Part shown: piece by piece, positions 1 through 9,333 of the stretch
Numbering within the stretch: the first letter of the stretch is position 1
Layout of the letters: every line of letters begins with the position of its first letter
Origin: Nitrospirota bacterium
Lineage (GTDB): Bacteria > Nitrospirota > Thermodesulfovibrionia > Thermodesulfovibrionales > Dissulfurispiraceae
Direction: 5' to 3'
Length of the DNA: 64,000 nucleotides
NCBI GenBank assembly: GCA_023476565.1
Contig: JAMCVZ010000068.1
Coordinates: 95,493 to 159,492, forward strand
Made by a program: the position numbers and the translations under genes
The notes under the pieces: generated by a model
Databases searched by the model: none
What the model was told of the DNA's origin: nothing
Seen by the model: only the letters and a program-made list of their open reading frames with translations

Positions 1-203
1 GTGTCAAGGTGGGAATAGGCCGCGACAGAGATATTCCCGCTGATAAGTACGTACTCGGCACTTTCAGGACTTCGGAAAAAAAACTGATAAAAGATGCTAT
101 AATCAATGCAGCCGATGCGATCTTTACCATCATTACAGAAGGAGTCGATAAGGCGATGAACAAATATAACCGATCGGCCCGGGCAGGCAGCGCTCCCGGA
201 TAG
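1..203 (+). CDS. pth: Peptidyl-tRNA hydrolase, C-terminal part only
   Basis: The reading frame enters from the left edge (first full codon at 3) and ends at a TAG at 201-203. The visible 66 or so residues contain the family's C-terminal pattern: a VGIGR turn, a DKYVLGTF strand and a last helix ending EGVDKAMNKYNR. Pth releases peptides from prematurely dissociated peptidyl-tRNA in the cytoplasm. The catalytic N-terminal half lies outside the window. pepA follows after 14 bases, so the two may be co-transcribed. Confidence 0.85.
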   Translation, partial: VKVGIGRDRDIPADKYVLGTFRTSEKKLIKDAIINAADAIFTIITEGVDKAMNKYNRSARAGSAPG

Positions 204-217
204 GCATATAGTGAAAA

Positions 218-1708
218 ATGGATATTTCTGTCAGAAATGTAGCTGATAAGGAAGTAAAAACCGGCGCATTGCTACTCCCGCTTTTTGAGAATAATCCTGC
301 AGCCTTTTATTCAGACCTGGATTACCTGATCGGCGGTATGATCAAGAGAGTAATCGACTCGAAAGAGTTCACAGGAAAGCACAAGCAGCTCACCCTTCTT
401 CATGTACGCACTATAAACACCGGAAGGATTTTGCTCGTGGGGCTCGGCAAACAATCCGAGATCTCGGCTGAAAGGATCAGGCAGTCGGGCGGCAAGGCGT
501 TTTCATATCTGAGAGACCTCGGCATTTCGAGTGTCGCCGTATCGTCCGGGGCATTTACATTTAAAGAGCCGCCCAAAACTTCGCAATCTCCGCTGAACGG
601 GGCATTTTACTTTCTGGAAGGCGGTCTTTTGGGTCTGTACAGGTTTGAAAAGTACAGGAAGCCGGAAAACGGCAAAGAAATAAAGACGGTGACCGTCCTC
701 GGCAGAGAGGGGGATATTCCCTTGAAAAAGCTTCAGACAACGGTTTCCGCGGCATATTTGGCAAGGGACCTTGTCAATACACCCTCGAATAAAATGACAC
801 CTGCCGCTCTCAGCGATGTTGCCCGCTCCATTGCCGGCAGAAAAGTGAAAGTCAAGGTGCTGGAGCGCAAGGACATTGAAAGAGAGGGTATGGACGCATA
901 CGTATCTGTATCCAGGGGATCCGGCGAGTCTTTGAAATTCATCATTATGGAGTATAAGGGTGGAAAAGGGGCCCCGTTTGTCCTTGTAGGGAAGTCCATT
1001 ACGTTTGACAGCGGCGGCATATCGCTCAAGCCCTCAGAGGGAATGGAGAAGATGAAATATGATATGGCCGGAGGGGCTGCGGTCCTTGCCGTCATAGATG
1101 CCGTTGCCGGGTTGGGTCTTCCCCTGAACCTAGTGGGCATACTCCCGGCTGCGGAGAATCTCCCCGGCGGCACTGCATCGAAGCCGGGCGACGTTGTCGG
1201 TACCATAGCTGACAAGACCGTGGAGATAATAAGTACGGATGCAGAGGGCCGGCTTACACTTGCAGACTCTCTGGGATATGCCATAAAATACTATAAGCCG
1301 AAGGGTCTGATCGATATCGCAACGCTGACAGGCGCCTGTTCCATTGCGCTCGGCGCTGAGGCAATAGCTATGATGGGGACCGGTACGGAACTTATGGAAA
1401 GGTTGAAAAAAGCCTCTGAAGAAACCTATGAGAGGGTCTGGCAGATGCCCCTCTACGATGAATACAGGGAATACATAAGAAGTGATGTGGCGGATTTGAA
1501 AAATGCAGGGGGCAGGGGCGGCTCGCTGGTGACGGCAGGGTACTTTCTCAGGGAGTTTTCAGGTGATACCCCGTGGGTTCACCTCGATATAGCGGGGACC
1601 GCATGGAACGATAAGGACAAACCGTACCAGCCGAAAGGCGCCTCGGGCATCGGGGTCAGGCTGATACTCAGCTTTCTGGAAGGGCTTTGCTCTTCCGGAA
1701 ACGGATGA
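218..1708 (+). CDS. pepA: Leucyl aminopeptidase (M17 family)
   Basis: At 496 residues this is full length for the M17 cytosolic aminopeptidases, which remove N-terminal residues from peptides using two metal ions. The C-terminal catalytic half shows the family signatures: VGKSITFDSGGISLKP with metal ligands Lys and Asp, KYDMAGGAAV, and the hallmark STDAEGRLTLAD, followed by DIATLTGA. The N-terminal third (about residues 1-170) is the weakly conserved macro-like domain of the family. The ribosome site before the ATG is poor, and translational coupling to pth is plausible. Confidence 0.95.
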   Translation: MDISVRNVADKEVKTGALLLPLFENNPAAFYSDLDYLIGGMIKRVIDSKEFTGKHKQLTLLHVRTINTGRILLVGLGKQSEISAERIRQSGGKAFSYLRDLGISSVAVSSGAFTFKEPPKTSQSPLNGAFYFLEGGLLGLYRFEKYRKPENGKEIKTVTVLGREGDIPLKKLQTTVSAAYLARDLVNTPSNKMTPAALSDVARSIAGRKVKVKVLERKDIEREGMDAYVSVSRGSGESLKFIIMEYKGGKGAPFVLVGKSITFDSGGISLKPSEGMEKMKYDMAGGAAVLAVIDAVAGLGLPLNLVGILPAAENLPGGTASKPGDVVGTIADKTVEIISTDAEGRLTLADSLGYAIKYYKPKGLIDIATLTGACSIALGAEAIAMMGTGTELMERLKKASEETYERVWQMPLYDEYREYIRSDVADLKNAGGRGGSLVTAGYFLREFSGDTPWVHLDIAGTAWNDKDKPYQPKGASGIGVRLILSFLEGLCSSGNG

Positions 1709-1757
1709 GAAATGTTCCGCGATAGTCCGGATAACAACAAAATAAAGGAATTCTGAT

Positions 1758-2441
1758 ATGTTTTTCTTTTCATTCTTAATCGGCTTGATACTTGTCCCCT
1801 CTTTTGCCTATGCGTGGGGGCCCCTTACCCATATATATCTCGGCAACGAGCTCTTTACCTATGCGCCTTTGATTCCCGCCGGCATAGCAGCCCTCCTTAA
1901 GAAATACAAACAGGATTTCCTCTACGGAAATCTCATGGCCGATATGATACTCGGGAAAAAATATCTGCCCGATGATAAGAGCTCGCACAACTGGGACGTT
2001 GCGATGAACCTCCTGGAACAGGCAAAGAAAGGTCCTGAAAAGGCTTTTGCTTACGGCTATTTAAGCCACCTGGCCGCGGATACCGTTGCGCATGAAACAT
2101 TGACCGGGAACAAGCTGGATATGGAGCATACGTGGATAGAGCTTAAAGCCGACAGCATGATAAACAAGGTTTACTGGCTGCAGTCCGTGACCATCAGCAA
2201 GACAGTCCAGAGGAGGAACGACAGTTTTCTCGAAGGCTCTCTCGACAGCTATATTTTCTCCTTTAACACGAACAAAAGAATATACAAAGGAATAGTTTTC
2301 CTGTCCTTTCTGAACAAGAAACGGACCAGGGGAGTCGACAGTGAATACATTTACAAGCTTCACGGTAAATCCCTGACAAGAATGATCGACCTGCTTAAGA
2401 ACGGCAAGGATTCCTCTGTACTGGAGAAAAGCCCCCTCTAA
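1758..2441 (+). CDS. Zinc-dependent phospholipase C-like exported protein
   Basis: This 227-residue protein begins with a hydrophobic signal segment ending near FAYAWG. The mature part starts with WGPLTHIYLG and contains DFLYGNLMADM, SHNWDV and AYGYLSHLAADTVAHE. That spacing of Trp, His and Asp residues is characteristic of the zinc-dependent phospholipase C family (Zn_dep_PLPC), where Trp1 and the histidines bind zinc. It probably acts outside the cytoplasmic membrane. An AAGGAATT ribosome site precedes the ATG. The substrate is not evident and it may not be a true phospholipase. Confidence 0.75.
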   Translation: MFFFSFLIGLILVPSFAYAWGPLTHIYLGNELFTYAPLIPAGIAALLKKYKQDFLYGNLMADMILGKKYLPDDKSSHNWDVAMNLLEQAKKGPEKAFAYGYLSHLAADTVAHETLTGNKLDMEHTWIELKADSMINKVYWLQSVTISKTVQRRNDSFLEGSLDSYIFSFNTNKRIYKGIVFLSFLNKKRTRGVDSEYIYKLHGKSLTRMIDLLKNGKDSSVLEKSPL

Positions 2442-2448
2442 AAGACAG

Positions 2449-2553
2449 TGATGAGCAACGGTAAAGACAGTAACAAGTTATCAGTAACAAGTAACGAGTC
2501 AAAGAATAAGAATGAATCCGAAAACTCGTTACCCGTTACCCGTCACTCATCAC
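2449..2553. repeat. Imperfect palindromic dispersed repeat before moeA
   Basis: The left arm starts GTGATGAGCAACGG and runs to GTAACGAGT. The right arm starts ACTCGTTACCCGTTACCC and ends CACTCATCAC. The arms are reverse complements with small indels, built from short GTAAC-type units. It fills the gap between two genes and supplies the false first 17 codons of the longer moeA frame. Similar palindromic filler recurs elsewhere in the window. Confidence 0.7.
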
Positions 2554-2562
2554 GGTTTTTCC

Positions 2563-3798
2563 ATGTTCGATAAAAGTTACCTTTTGCCCTCCGAAGCGCT
2601 GGAGCGTATTCTCGAGGTTATACCTGAACGCTTCCCGCCGGTCGAGAGGCTGAGGATAGAGGAATGTTATGGACGCATTCAGGCCTCGGATATCATTTCA
2701 ACCGAAGACCTTCCCGCTTTTTCGCGTTCTACTGTAGACGGATTCGCCGTGAGCTCCTCAGATACATTCGGCGCAAAAGAGACTTCACCGGCATATAGTG
2801 CACTCGCCGGAGAGGTGCTGATGGGCGCAGCCCCTGATTTCATTATCAGGAAGGGGGAGTCAGCGCGAATCCCGACAGGGGGCATGCTCCCTGAAGGCGC
2901 CGATTCGGTGGTCATGCTTGAGCATGCCCAGGTTATTTCCAATGACATGATAGAAGTACTGAGACCTGTTGCGCCCAATGAGAATGTGATCCGGCAGGGG
3001 GAGGATATTAAAAAGGGCGAGACTGTTCTGGTAAGGGGGCACAGGCTGAGGGCCCAGGATATCGGCGCACTCGCAGGCATCGGCGTAACGGAGATCGATG
3101 TTTATAAAAAAATCCTGGTTGCCATAGTATCTACGGGCGATGAGGTGCTCCCTGCAGGCGGCCCTTTGCTTCCGGGTCAGGTGCGGGATATCAATTCGTA
3201 TACGCTCAGCGGCTTTATCTTCGACTGCGGCGGCATACCGGTGAAAAAAGGAATATTCAAGGACGATTACGCGGTTATCAAGCAGGCACTCCAGGGGGCC
3301 CTGGAGGATTCCGATATGGTCCTGATAAGCGGCGGCACTTCCGCAGGAACCAAGGATATGGCTGCAGAGATAATAAACGCTGTCGGGCGGCCCGGTGTGC
3401 TTTTCCACGGCGTGTCCCTGAAGCCGGGCAAACCGATGATCGGAGGTGTTGCAGGCGCTAAGCCGGTTTTAGGCCTTCCGGGGCATCCCGCTGCCGTGGC
3501 TATCTGCTTCGATCTTTTTATCAGACCCCTTCTCGAGCGGTTGAGCGGACTCAGGACACGGAAATACTTCTTCAAAACAGTACAGGCGCGAATGGCGAAG
3601 AGCATCGCTTCGGCAGCAGGCAGAGAGGACCATATCAGGGTTTATCTCGAGGAGAGAGATGGGGAGCTGCTTGCCACTCCTGTCCTGGGCAAATCAGGGT
3701 TGATAACCACTCTTGTAAAGGCCGACGGTGTTGTTGCCATACCGCAGGGGAAGCTCGGGCTGAACGCGGACGAAAAAGTAAGCGTTAGGCTGTTTTAA
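2563..3798 (+). CDS. moeA: Molybdopterin molybdenumtransferase
   Basis: MoeA inserts molybdate into adenylylated molybdopterin in the last step of molybdenum cofactor synthesis. I start at the ATG at 2563 (MFDKSYLL, 411 residues), because an in-frame ATG at 2512 only adds codons made of the palindromic repeat. Diagnostic stretches are DLPAFSRSTVDGFAV, RIPTGGMLPEGADSVVMLEH, VAIVSTGDEVL, LISGGTSAGTKD and FHGVSLKPGKPMIGG. The next gene starts five bases downstream, so moeA heads a unit with the CO dehydrogenase-like gene and hypD. Confidence 0.93.
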   Translation: MFDKSYLLPSEALERILEVIPERFPPVERLRIEECYGRIQASDIISTEDLPAFSRSTVDGFAVSSSDTFGAKETSPAYSALAGEVLMGAAPDFIIRKGESARIPTGGMLPEGADSVVMLEHAQVISNDMIEVLRPVAPNENVIRQGEDIKKGETVLVRGHRLRAQDIGALAGIGVTEIDVYKKILVAIVSTGDEVLPAGGPLLPGQVRDINSYTLSGFIFDCGGIPVKKGIFKDDYAVIKQALQGALEDSDMVLISGGTSAGTKDMAAEIINAVGRPGVLFHGVSLKPGKPMIGGVAGAKPVLGLPGHPAAVAICFDLFIRPLLERLSGLRTRKYFFKTVQARMAKSIASAAGREDHIRVYLEERDGELLATPVLGKSGLITTLVKADGVVAIPQGKLGLNADEKVSVRLF

Positions 3799-3803
3799 AA
3801 GCT

Positions 3804-6125
3804 ATGGAAGAGAAACAGGATAAAAAAACCGGTTTCGGCATTACCGGCATGCGGGCCTGGGATATGCTGCTGCTTGAGCGGTACGGTCCCCGCTATTATT
3901 GTGTGAACAAAACCTGCGCTTTATGCGCACTCGGGCCATGCAATCTTGAGCAGGGGCGCAAAGGGGCATGCGGCCAGGACCAGGAGGTGTTTGCCGCCCG
4001 TGAGGCCCTGCTCATGTCTGTCACCGGCGCATCCGCCCATGCAGCCCATGCAGATGACATTGTGCGCAGGGCTATTGCGGAAAAGGGGCCTGAATTCCCT
4101 TTGGACCTCGGCGAATGGGTACATATCCGGATGCCCCTAACCAGGATTGTAACCGGTTTGAATCCGCACTGCCTTGCGGATATCCTGCAGGTCCTCGAAT
4201 ATATAAACTCCCGGATCGTAAGGCTTATCGCTGCTGCTCATTTCGGCGGCGAGTCTCATCTCCTTGACCTTGAGAGCAAAACAATGCATGCCGGTACCAT
4301 GGATATTCTTGCCATGGAAGTCGCCGATGTCGCGCAGATTTCCGTGTATAACTTTCCGCGCGGCGAATCTCACGCGCCGTTAAAGCGTATCGGGATCGAA
4401 GATTCGTCGGACAGACCTTTTATCCTTTGTGTCGGACATAATGCAGAAGTCGGATACCGGCTGGTACAAAAGGCTGATCGCGAAGGACTCTCCTCTTCGG
4501 TGGCTATTGCGGGTCTTTGCTGCACTGCCCACGATATGGTCCGCGGATGTGCCGGAAAGGATAACGGGGAATCAACCGGCAACGGGCCTATGATCGCAGG
4601 CAATATGCGTGACCAGTTCCGCTTCATCAGGTCAGGCCGTGCGGATGTGGTGATCATAGATCAGCAGTGTATTCGTTTGGATATTGTACGGGAGGTCCTT
4701 CTTACCGGGGCATACCTCATCGCGACGAGCGACCAGACCTGTGCAGGGTTGCCTGATGAAACTGCATGCGATACGGAGATGCTTGTGAGCAGACTCTCCG
4801 AACAGCAGGTGCGGGCTGTGTATATTTCCGATCCCGATAAGGCGGCCCGCCTTGCCCTGGCTCTGGCATTGCGGAAAGGACGTGAGACAAAGCCGTCCGC
4901 AAGGCCCTCTGTGGCGAGTGAAGAGGGAACGGATCTGGCACAGCGCTGGCAGGCTGCCGCCCGCTGTGTGAGTTGCGGGCTCTGCAGCGAGCATTGCCCG
5001 ATCTCTCTTCCTGTAGCGGAGGTCCTCTCCTCTGCAGGCGAAGCGGTACGGAAGGCTTCTGAAGGGGGGAAGTCCTCAGATATTGCTTCCCTTGCAGATG
5101 CCCTCGGAGAACACGGGAACCGTTGCCTTGGCTGCGGGCGCTGTAATACCGCTTGCCCGCAGAATATCCCTGTAATGGACCTGCTTAAGAATGATGCTCA
5201 AAAGGAATTCCCTTCAGGGTGGATACGGATCGGGAGAGGAGCAATCGATGATTATGAAATCAAAAGCACCGGCCCATCCCTGGTGCTCGGAGATATTCCG
5301 GGGGTGGTCGCGTTCCTGACCTGCCCCGAATACCCCGACGGAAGAGGCTCGGCAGCATGGATGGCCCGGATTCTCGCCGAGCGTAAATATATTGTGCTGG
5401 CGGCGGGCTGCGCGGCAATGGATCTCGGACTCGGGGAGGATTCGCTCTACCGGCGCTTCCCGGGAGATTTTGATATGGGCGGCATCGTGAATACCGGTTC
5501 GTGTGTATCGTCTGCCCATGCGCTCGGCGCCCTGGTAAAGGTTGCGGCCATCTTCCTGCACAGGAAACTCGACGGGAATTATGCGGAGATCGCCGATTAT
5601 ATTCTCAACCGCATCGGCGCGGTCGGGCTCCTGTGGGGCGGGATAACCCCTAAAAGTTTTTCCGCTTCTGCAGGCGCCAACAGGCTGGGAGTGCCGGTGA
5701 TTTACGGTCCGCAGGGGAGGATGTTCCGCAGGACGCTTGAGGGGAGCGCCGCTGTTTCCGGTGTAATTGATGCGCGCAGCGGCCGGGAGGTGAATACGGG
5801 ACGTGCGCCCGTCCACCTTTCCGTAATCGCCGGGACAAAGGAGGAGGCCCTGATTCAGACAGCCAGGCTCTGCCTCCGTCCAAACGACACCACCTGGGGT
5901 CGCCAGATAAAATTGCGCAATTACATCGAACTGTCGGAGCTTTTTTCAGGAACGGCTCCCACGGACCTTATCCACCATGTAAGGGTGCCCGAGGACATTC
6001 CGGAAGAGCGCCGAGAATCGACAATGGAACTTATCAGGGCAGCAGGATGGGAACCCTCGTTCATTCCTGATCCGACCCTGTTGAGAGAGCTGGTAAGAGA
6101 GGGATATGAAACCTGCCGACCCTGA
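3804..6125 (+). CDS. cdhA: Archaeal-type CO dehydrogenase alpha subunit (CdhA-like)
   Basis: The 773-residue protein matches the layout of the alpha subunit of the archaeal acetyl-CoA decarbonylase/synthase complex, which interconverts CO2 and CO. An N-terminal cysteine group (C33, C38, C41, C46, C56) would hold the D/B-type clusters. H212, C239 or C240, C289, C507, C536 and C567 align with the six C-cluster ligands, in GHN, GLCCTA, DQQC, LTCPEYPDGRG, AAGCAAMD and NTGSC. Two ferredoxin motifs are inserted at C388-C398 and C441-C451. All key ligands are present, so it should be active. No other Cdh subunit is in the window, and hypD overlaps its end by 20 bases. Confidence 0.88.
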   Translation: MEEKQDKKTGFGITGMRAWDMLLLERYGPRYYCVNKTCALCALGPCNLEQGRKGACGQDQEVFAAREALLMSVTGASAHAAHADDIVRRAIAEKGPEFPLDLGEWVHIRMPLTRIVTGLNPHCLADILQVLEYINSRIVRLIAAAHFGGESHLLDLESKTMHAGTMDILAMEVADVAQISVYNFPRGESHAPLKRIGIEDSSDRPFILCVGHNAEVGYRLVQKADREGLSSSVAIAGLCCTAHDMVRGCAGKDNGESTGNGPMIAGNMRDQFRFIRSGRADVVIIDQQCIRLDIVREVLLTGAYLIATSDQTCAGLPDETACDTEMLVSRLSEQQVRAVYISDPDKAARLALALALRKGRETKPSARPSVASEEGTDLAQRWQAAARCVSCGLCSEHCPISLPVAEVLSSAGEAVRKASEGGKSSDIASLADALGEHGNRCLGCGRCNTACPQNIPVMDLLKNDAQKEFPSGWIRIGRGAIDDYEIKSTGPSLVLGDIPGVVAFLTCPEYPDGRGSAAWMARILAERKYIVLAAGCAAMDLGLGEDSLYRRFPGDFDMGGIVNTGSCVSSAHALGALVKVAAIFLHRKLDGNYAEIADYILNRIGAVGLLWGGITPKSFSASAGANRLGVPVIYGPQGRMFRRTLEGSAAVSGVIDARSGREVNTGRAPVHLSVIAGTKEEALIQTARLCLRPNDTTWGRQIKLRNYIELSELFSGTAPTDLIHHVRVPEDIPEERRESTMELIRAAGWEPSFIPDPTLLRELVREGYETCRP

Positions 6126-7224
6126 TGTCATCATCCGGAGTGAAGCCGCTTACCGGGACGCGTCCGTAGTACGGGATCTGGTGAATGCAATCGAAAAGGG
6201 GCTGACCCCTGGACGCACGCTGAAGATCATGCATGTCTGCGGATCCCATGAGCATGCAGTGCAGCAGTGGGGGCTCCGCAGTCTTATCCCGAAACAGGTG
6301 GAGATCTTCGCCGGCCCGGGCTGTCCGGTATGCGTATGCCCGTCTTTCGAGATCGGGGAAGCGCTGACGATTGCGCGTAAGGGTGCAATAATGACAACGT
6401 ACGGTGATATGCTCCGTGTGCCCACACCGTACGGCTCGCTTCTGGACGCAAAGGCCGAAGGAGCCGATGTGCGCCTTGTCTATAGCCTTATCGATGCAGT
6501 CCGTCTGGCAAAGGAAAATCCCGGCCGCGAGGTTGTTTTCTTTTCCATAGGATTCGAAACCACCGCGGCGCCTGTTGCCGCGCTTGTTGTACGGGGGGGA
6601 CTGCCTGACAATTTTTCTCTTTTGACTTCCCATCGCCTTACCCCGCCTGCTATGGAGCTTCTCCTCGGTATCGGCGATGTGCATATCGACGGTTTTATAG
6701 CCCCGGGACACGTTTCGGTTATACTCGGTGCAAATGCGTGGGATATCTTCCCCCGGGCGTATCATATGCCGGTAGTCGTAGCCGGTTTTGAACCGGGAGA
6801 GGTGCTGCTGGGACTGCTGATGCTGGCGCGCCAGATCAGGGAGGGGAAGGCCATTCTCGGGAACGCCTATCCGAAGGTGGTTTGTCCTGAAGGCAATAGC
6901 GTTGCGCGGGAGGCGATGAGAACCGCTTTTGATTGCGTACCGGCATGGTGGAGGGGAGTAGGGCGTGTACCCCGGTCAGGTCTGGTGCTGAAACCTCAAT
7001 TCAGTTCCCTGGATGCGAGGGAGAGGTTCGGTTTCTGCATTCAGCCGGAGCGGAATGAACTGCCTCCGGGCTGCTCCTGCCATCTTGTGATGCTCGGCAA
7101 AATCTATCCTTCCCAGTGTCCCCTCTTTGAGAAGAAGTGTACTCCCGCGACCCCCTACGGCCCCTGTATGGTCTCGCAGGAGGGTACCTGCCTCATCTGG
7201 AGTAAATTCGGGAAGCCTTTTTAG
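6106..7224 (+). CDS. hypD: HypD-type hydrogenase maturation factor
   Basis: HypD carries a 4Fe-4S cluster and, with HypC, assembles the Fe(CN)2CO unit of NiFe hydrogenases. This 372-residue copy has the signature motifs KIMHVCGSHEH (C45), FAGPGCPVCVCP (C73, C76, C78), SIGFETTAAP and FIAPGHVSVI. The C-terminal cysteine set includes CSCH, CPLF, KKC and the final TC. Its start lies inside the preceding CO dehydrogenase gene, which implies translational coupling. No hypC, hypE or hydrogenase gene is adjacent, so the pairing with a carbon monoxide dehydrogenase is the only functional clue here. Confidence 0.93.
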   Translation: MKPADPDVIIRSEAAYRDASVVRDLVNAIEKGLTPGRTLKIMHVCGSHEHAVQQWGLRSLIPKQVEIFAGPGCPVCVCPSFEIGEALTIARKGAIMTTYGDMLRVPTPYGSLLDAKAEGADVRLVYSLIDAVRLAKENPGREVVFFSIGFETTAAPVAALVVRGGLPDNFSLLTSHRLTPPAMELLLGIGDVHIDGFIAPGHVSVILGANAWDIFPRAYHMPVVVAGFEPGEVLLGLLMLARQIREGKAILGNAYPKVVCPEGNSVAREAMRTAFDCVPAWWRGVGRVPRSGLVLKPQFSSLDARERFGFCIQPERNELPPGCSCHLVMLGKIYPSQCPLFEKKCTPATPYGPCMVSQEGTCLIWSKFGKPF

Positions 7225-7340
7225 CGTCCGACGCGTCCAATGACTTTTCTTTTCCCCCTTTGCTATACTTTTCCCGGGTGAAACATGAAACAATCCAGGA
7301 ATCCGGTTGACGTGCAATGAGTAGAATTTTATCTGATAGT

Positions 7341-7355
7341 ATGGAATGATTCCAT
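7341..7355. promoter_or_regulatory. Perfect palindrome, possible operator
   Basis: ATGGAATGATTCCAT is a 7-bp perfect inverted repeat around one base, and a half copy (GTTCCAT) lies at about 7369. It is in the 258-base gap between hypD and the histidine kinase gene. No other feature was seen in the gap. A regulator binding site is an inference. Confidence 0.4.
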
Positions 7356-7482
7356 AACTATAGGATTTGTTCCATATCAAAAACAAAATCTTCCCGAAAA
7401 AAAGCAACAAAAACAGGAGCAAAACTGCCCGGATGAGATGGCATTCCACTTGCTTTCATATTAAGAAAGCAGGAGGTGCGCT

Positions 7483-8718
7483 GTGAACGAATTAACGATA
7501 ATCCCGGACGAGATCATCACATCAAAGAAGAATCGTGGCATGTTCGTGTCCGGCATTGCCGCACTCTATGCGCTGGTTTTTCTTGTGCTCTATCGCACAG
7601 TAGGGGAGCATATAGTTGCTTTGACCGCGGTCCCGATAGCCGCTGCGGGTGTGAGCATGGGGCTGCGCGCCGGCATGCTTGCCTGGTTTATAAGCATACC
7701 GCTGAATATGGTGCTGTTTTACATAGTCGGGGAGCCCGGCTGGGAGATAATTACGCACAGGTGGCCGGGCGTTTTGGTCGGCATGGCTACCGGTGCGGGA
7801 TTCGGCTGGGTGAGTGAAATCACGAAAAAGGTGAAAGGTCAAGCCCTGGAGCTTGAGCGCGAGAGGGAAATTCTCGCCCAGCAGATTCAGGTGCGCCGGG
7901 AGATCGAGGAAGAATTGAGGAGTCGCCGTCTCGATCTCGAGAAAGCCGTGCTCGAGGCCCAACTCCGCCAATCACAAAAGATGGAGGCCGTAGGGCAGCT
8001 TGCCGGCGGGATTGCCCATGATTTTAACAACATTCTCACCGCAATAATAAGCCTGGGGAAACTTCTCGAAATGAGGCTCGACAGGAGCAGCACGCTGCAT
8101 ATGTACGCAAGCCAGATCATTGTCTCGGCGGGGAAGGCTGCTCGGCTAACCCGGAGTCTTCTGGCATTCAGCAGGAAGCAGATTATAGATTCAAGGCCGG
8201 TCAGGATCAACGGGGTGATCAAGGGGCTGGAAAGGCTTGTGCTGAGAGTGATGAGCGAGGACATCGAGTCCAAGATCACCTGCTCGGATGAGGATTTGAT
8301 GGTAATGGCAGACCCTGTTCAAATAGAGCAGGTGCTTTTAAATCTTGCATCAAATGCGAAGGACGCGATGCCCGACGGCGGGACTTTGTACATCAGCACC
8401 GGGCGTTTCGATATGGACGAGGACTATACCAGGAGGCATGGTTTCGGAGCACCGGGGAGCTATGCGGTTATTTCCGTATCCGATACGGGCACGGGGATGG
8501 ACGAAAGAGTGCGGTCAAAGATATTTGAACCGTTTTTCACGACCAAGGAACTGGGCAGGGGTACAGGTCTCGGCCTTGCGATTGTATACGGAATTGTCAA
8601 ACAGCATAACGGCTACATCAATGTGTACAGCGAGCCGGACAATGGCACGACATTCAGGATCTATCTGCCGGCGATCAATACTGGTGACGAAGAGGTCTCT
8701 CCTGTGCCGCCGGTATAG
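7483..8718 (+). CDS. Membrane sensor histidine kinase
   Basis: The 411-residue protein starts with about three hydrophobic segments (residues 20-100), followed by a coiled-coil linker (about 115-165). The dimerisation helix carries [14 protein letters not shown], with phospho-acceptor His at about residue 179. The ATPase part has [12 protein letters not shown] (N box), VSDTGTGMD (G1), [19 protein letters not shown] (F and G2) and ends FRIYLPA. There is no separate sensor domain outside the membrane region. AGGAGG precedes the GTG start. The ORF ends just where a hybrid kinase would enter its receiver domain, and a frame-shifted receiver tail follows. Confidence 0.9.
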   Translation: MNELTIIPDEIITSKKNRGMFVSGIAALYALVFLVLYRTVGEHIVALTAVPIAAAGVSMGLRAGMLAWFISIPLNMVLFYIVGEPGWEIITHRWPGVLVGMATGAGFGWVSEITKKVKGQALELEREREILAQQIQVRREIEEELRSRRLDLEKAVLEAQLRQSQKMEAVGQLAGGIAHDFNNILTAIISLGKLLEMRLDRSSTLHMYASQIIVSAGKAARLTRSLLAFSRKQIIDSRPVRINGVIKGLERLVLRVMSEDIESKITCSDEDLMVMADPVQIEQVLLNLASNAKDAMPDGGTLYISTGRFDMDEDYTRRHGFGAPGSYAVISVSDTGTGMDERVRSKIFEPFFTTKELGRGTGLGLAIVYGIVKQHNGYINVYSEPDNGTTFRIYLPAINTGDEEVSPVPPV

Positions 8719-8720
8719 AA

Positions 8721-8855
8721 GCGCTCTTTATCAGCGGGTATACGGATGAGGTCGTCAATAAAAAAGGCATACATGACACAGCGTTGAATTTCATCTCAAA
8801 ACCTGTTTCCCCCGAGGGACTCCTGAGGGCAATAAGGAGAGTCCTCGATAAGTAA
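8721..8855 (+). pseudogene. Remnant of a receiver domain, C-terminal 44 codons
   Basis: Directly after the kinase stop, in another frame, translation reads ALFISGYTDEVVNKKGIH and continues to FISKPVSPEGLLRAIRRVLDK before TAA. This is the end of a response-regulator receiver domain: the beta-4/alpha-4 SGYTD, the conserved Lys-Pro, and the last helix. The phospho-acceptor Asp and the first two thirds of the domain are missing. I read it as an internal deletion in a former hybrid kinase that also shifted the frame. It has no start codon of its own. Confidence 0.8.
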
Positions 8856-8894
8856 ACGGCTCTCCGTACTGCATCGTCTTTACGCTGTGCAATG

Positions 8895-9311
8895 CTAAAT
8901 CCGGACTATTCTGTAGCTGTACGTTATTTTTGCCACGCCCTCAAGGGTCGCCTTTACCGAGCAGTACTTTTCCATGGATAAGTCTATGGCCTTTTTTACA
9001 GCCTCTTCAGATATGTTCTTGCCGCTGACTATATATTCTATCTCGATATCGGTAAATTTCTTGGGATGTGTATCGGCCTTTTCCCCCTTTATATTCACTT
9101 CTACTCCTGTTACCTGTTCTCTCTTCTTTTGAAGGATCGAGGCCACATCCATGCCGCTGCATCCGCCGAGACCTACCAGGAGCAGTTCCGTCGGCCTCAT
9201 TCCCGTATTCCCGCCGCCTACTTCGGTATCGGCGTCCATTACAATGGCATGACCTGTTTCTGATTCTCCGACAAACTGAAGACCGCCAACCCATTTTACT
9301 TTAGCTTGCAT
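8895..9311 (-). CDS. OsmC/YhfA-family protein
   Basis: This 138-residue protein has the OsmC fold signatures: TGMRPTELLLVGLGGCSGMDVASIL with the first redox cysteine, and MEKYCSVKATL with the second. Characterised OsmC/Ohr members use such a cysteine pair to reduce organic or fatty-acid peroxides. The GGNTGMRP and GGCSG context is closer to the YhfA-like subgroup, whose substrate is unclear. AGGAGG lies just before the ATG. ymdB is 22 bases upstream on the same strand, so it is probably the last gene of the rny-ymdB unit. Confidence 0.85.
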   Translation of the reverse strand: MQAKVKWVGGLQFVGESETGHAIVMDADTEVGGGNTGMRPTELLLVGLGGCSGMDVASILQKKREQVTGVEVNIKGEKADTHPKKFTDIEIEYIVSGKNISEEAVKKAIDLSMEKYCSVKATLEGVAKITYSYRIVRI

Positions 9312-9333
9312 AATATTCCTCCTTGAATCGCCC

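Noticed and set aside
733..1284. Long open frame on the minus strand inside pepA
   Set aside because: It is antisense to conserved aminopeptidase codons, with no ribosome site or recognisable motif. Similar long antisense frames in moeA, portal, capsid and phosphoketolase genes were dropped for the same reason.
2512..2562. Longer moeA start
   Set aside because: The extra 17 codons consist of the palindromic repeat and do not match MoeA N-termini.
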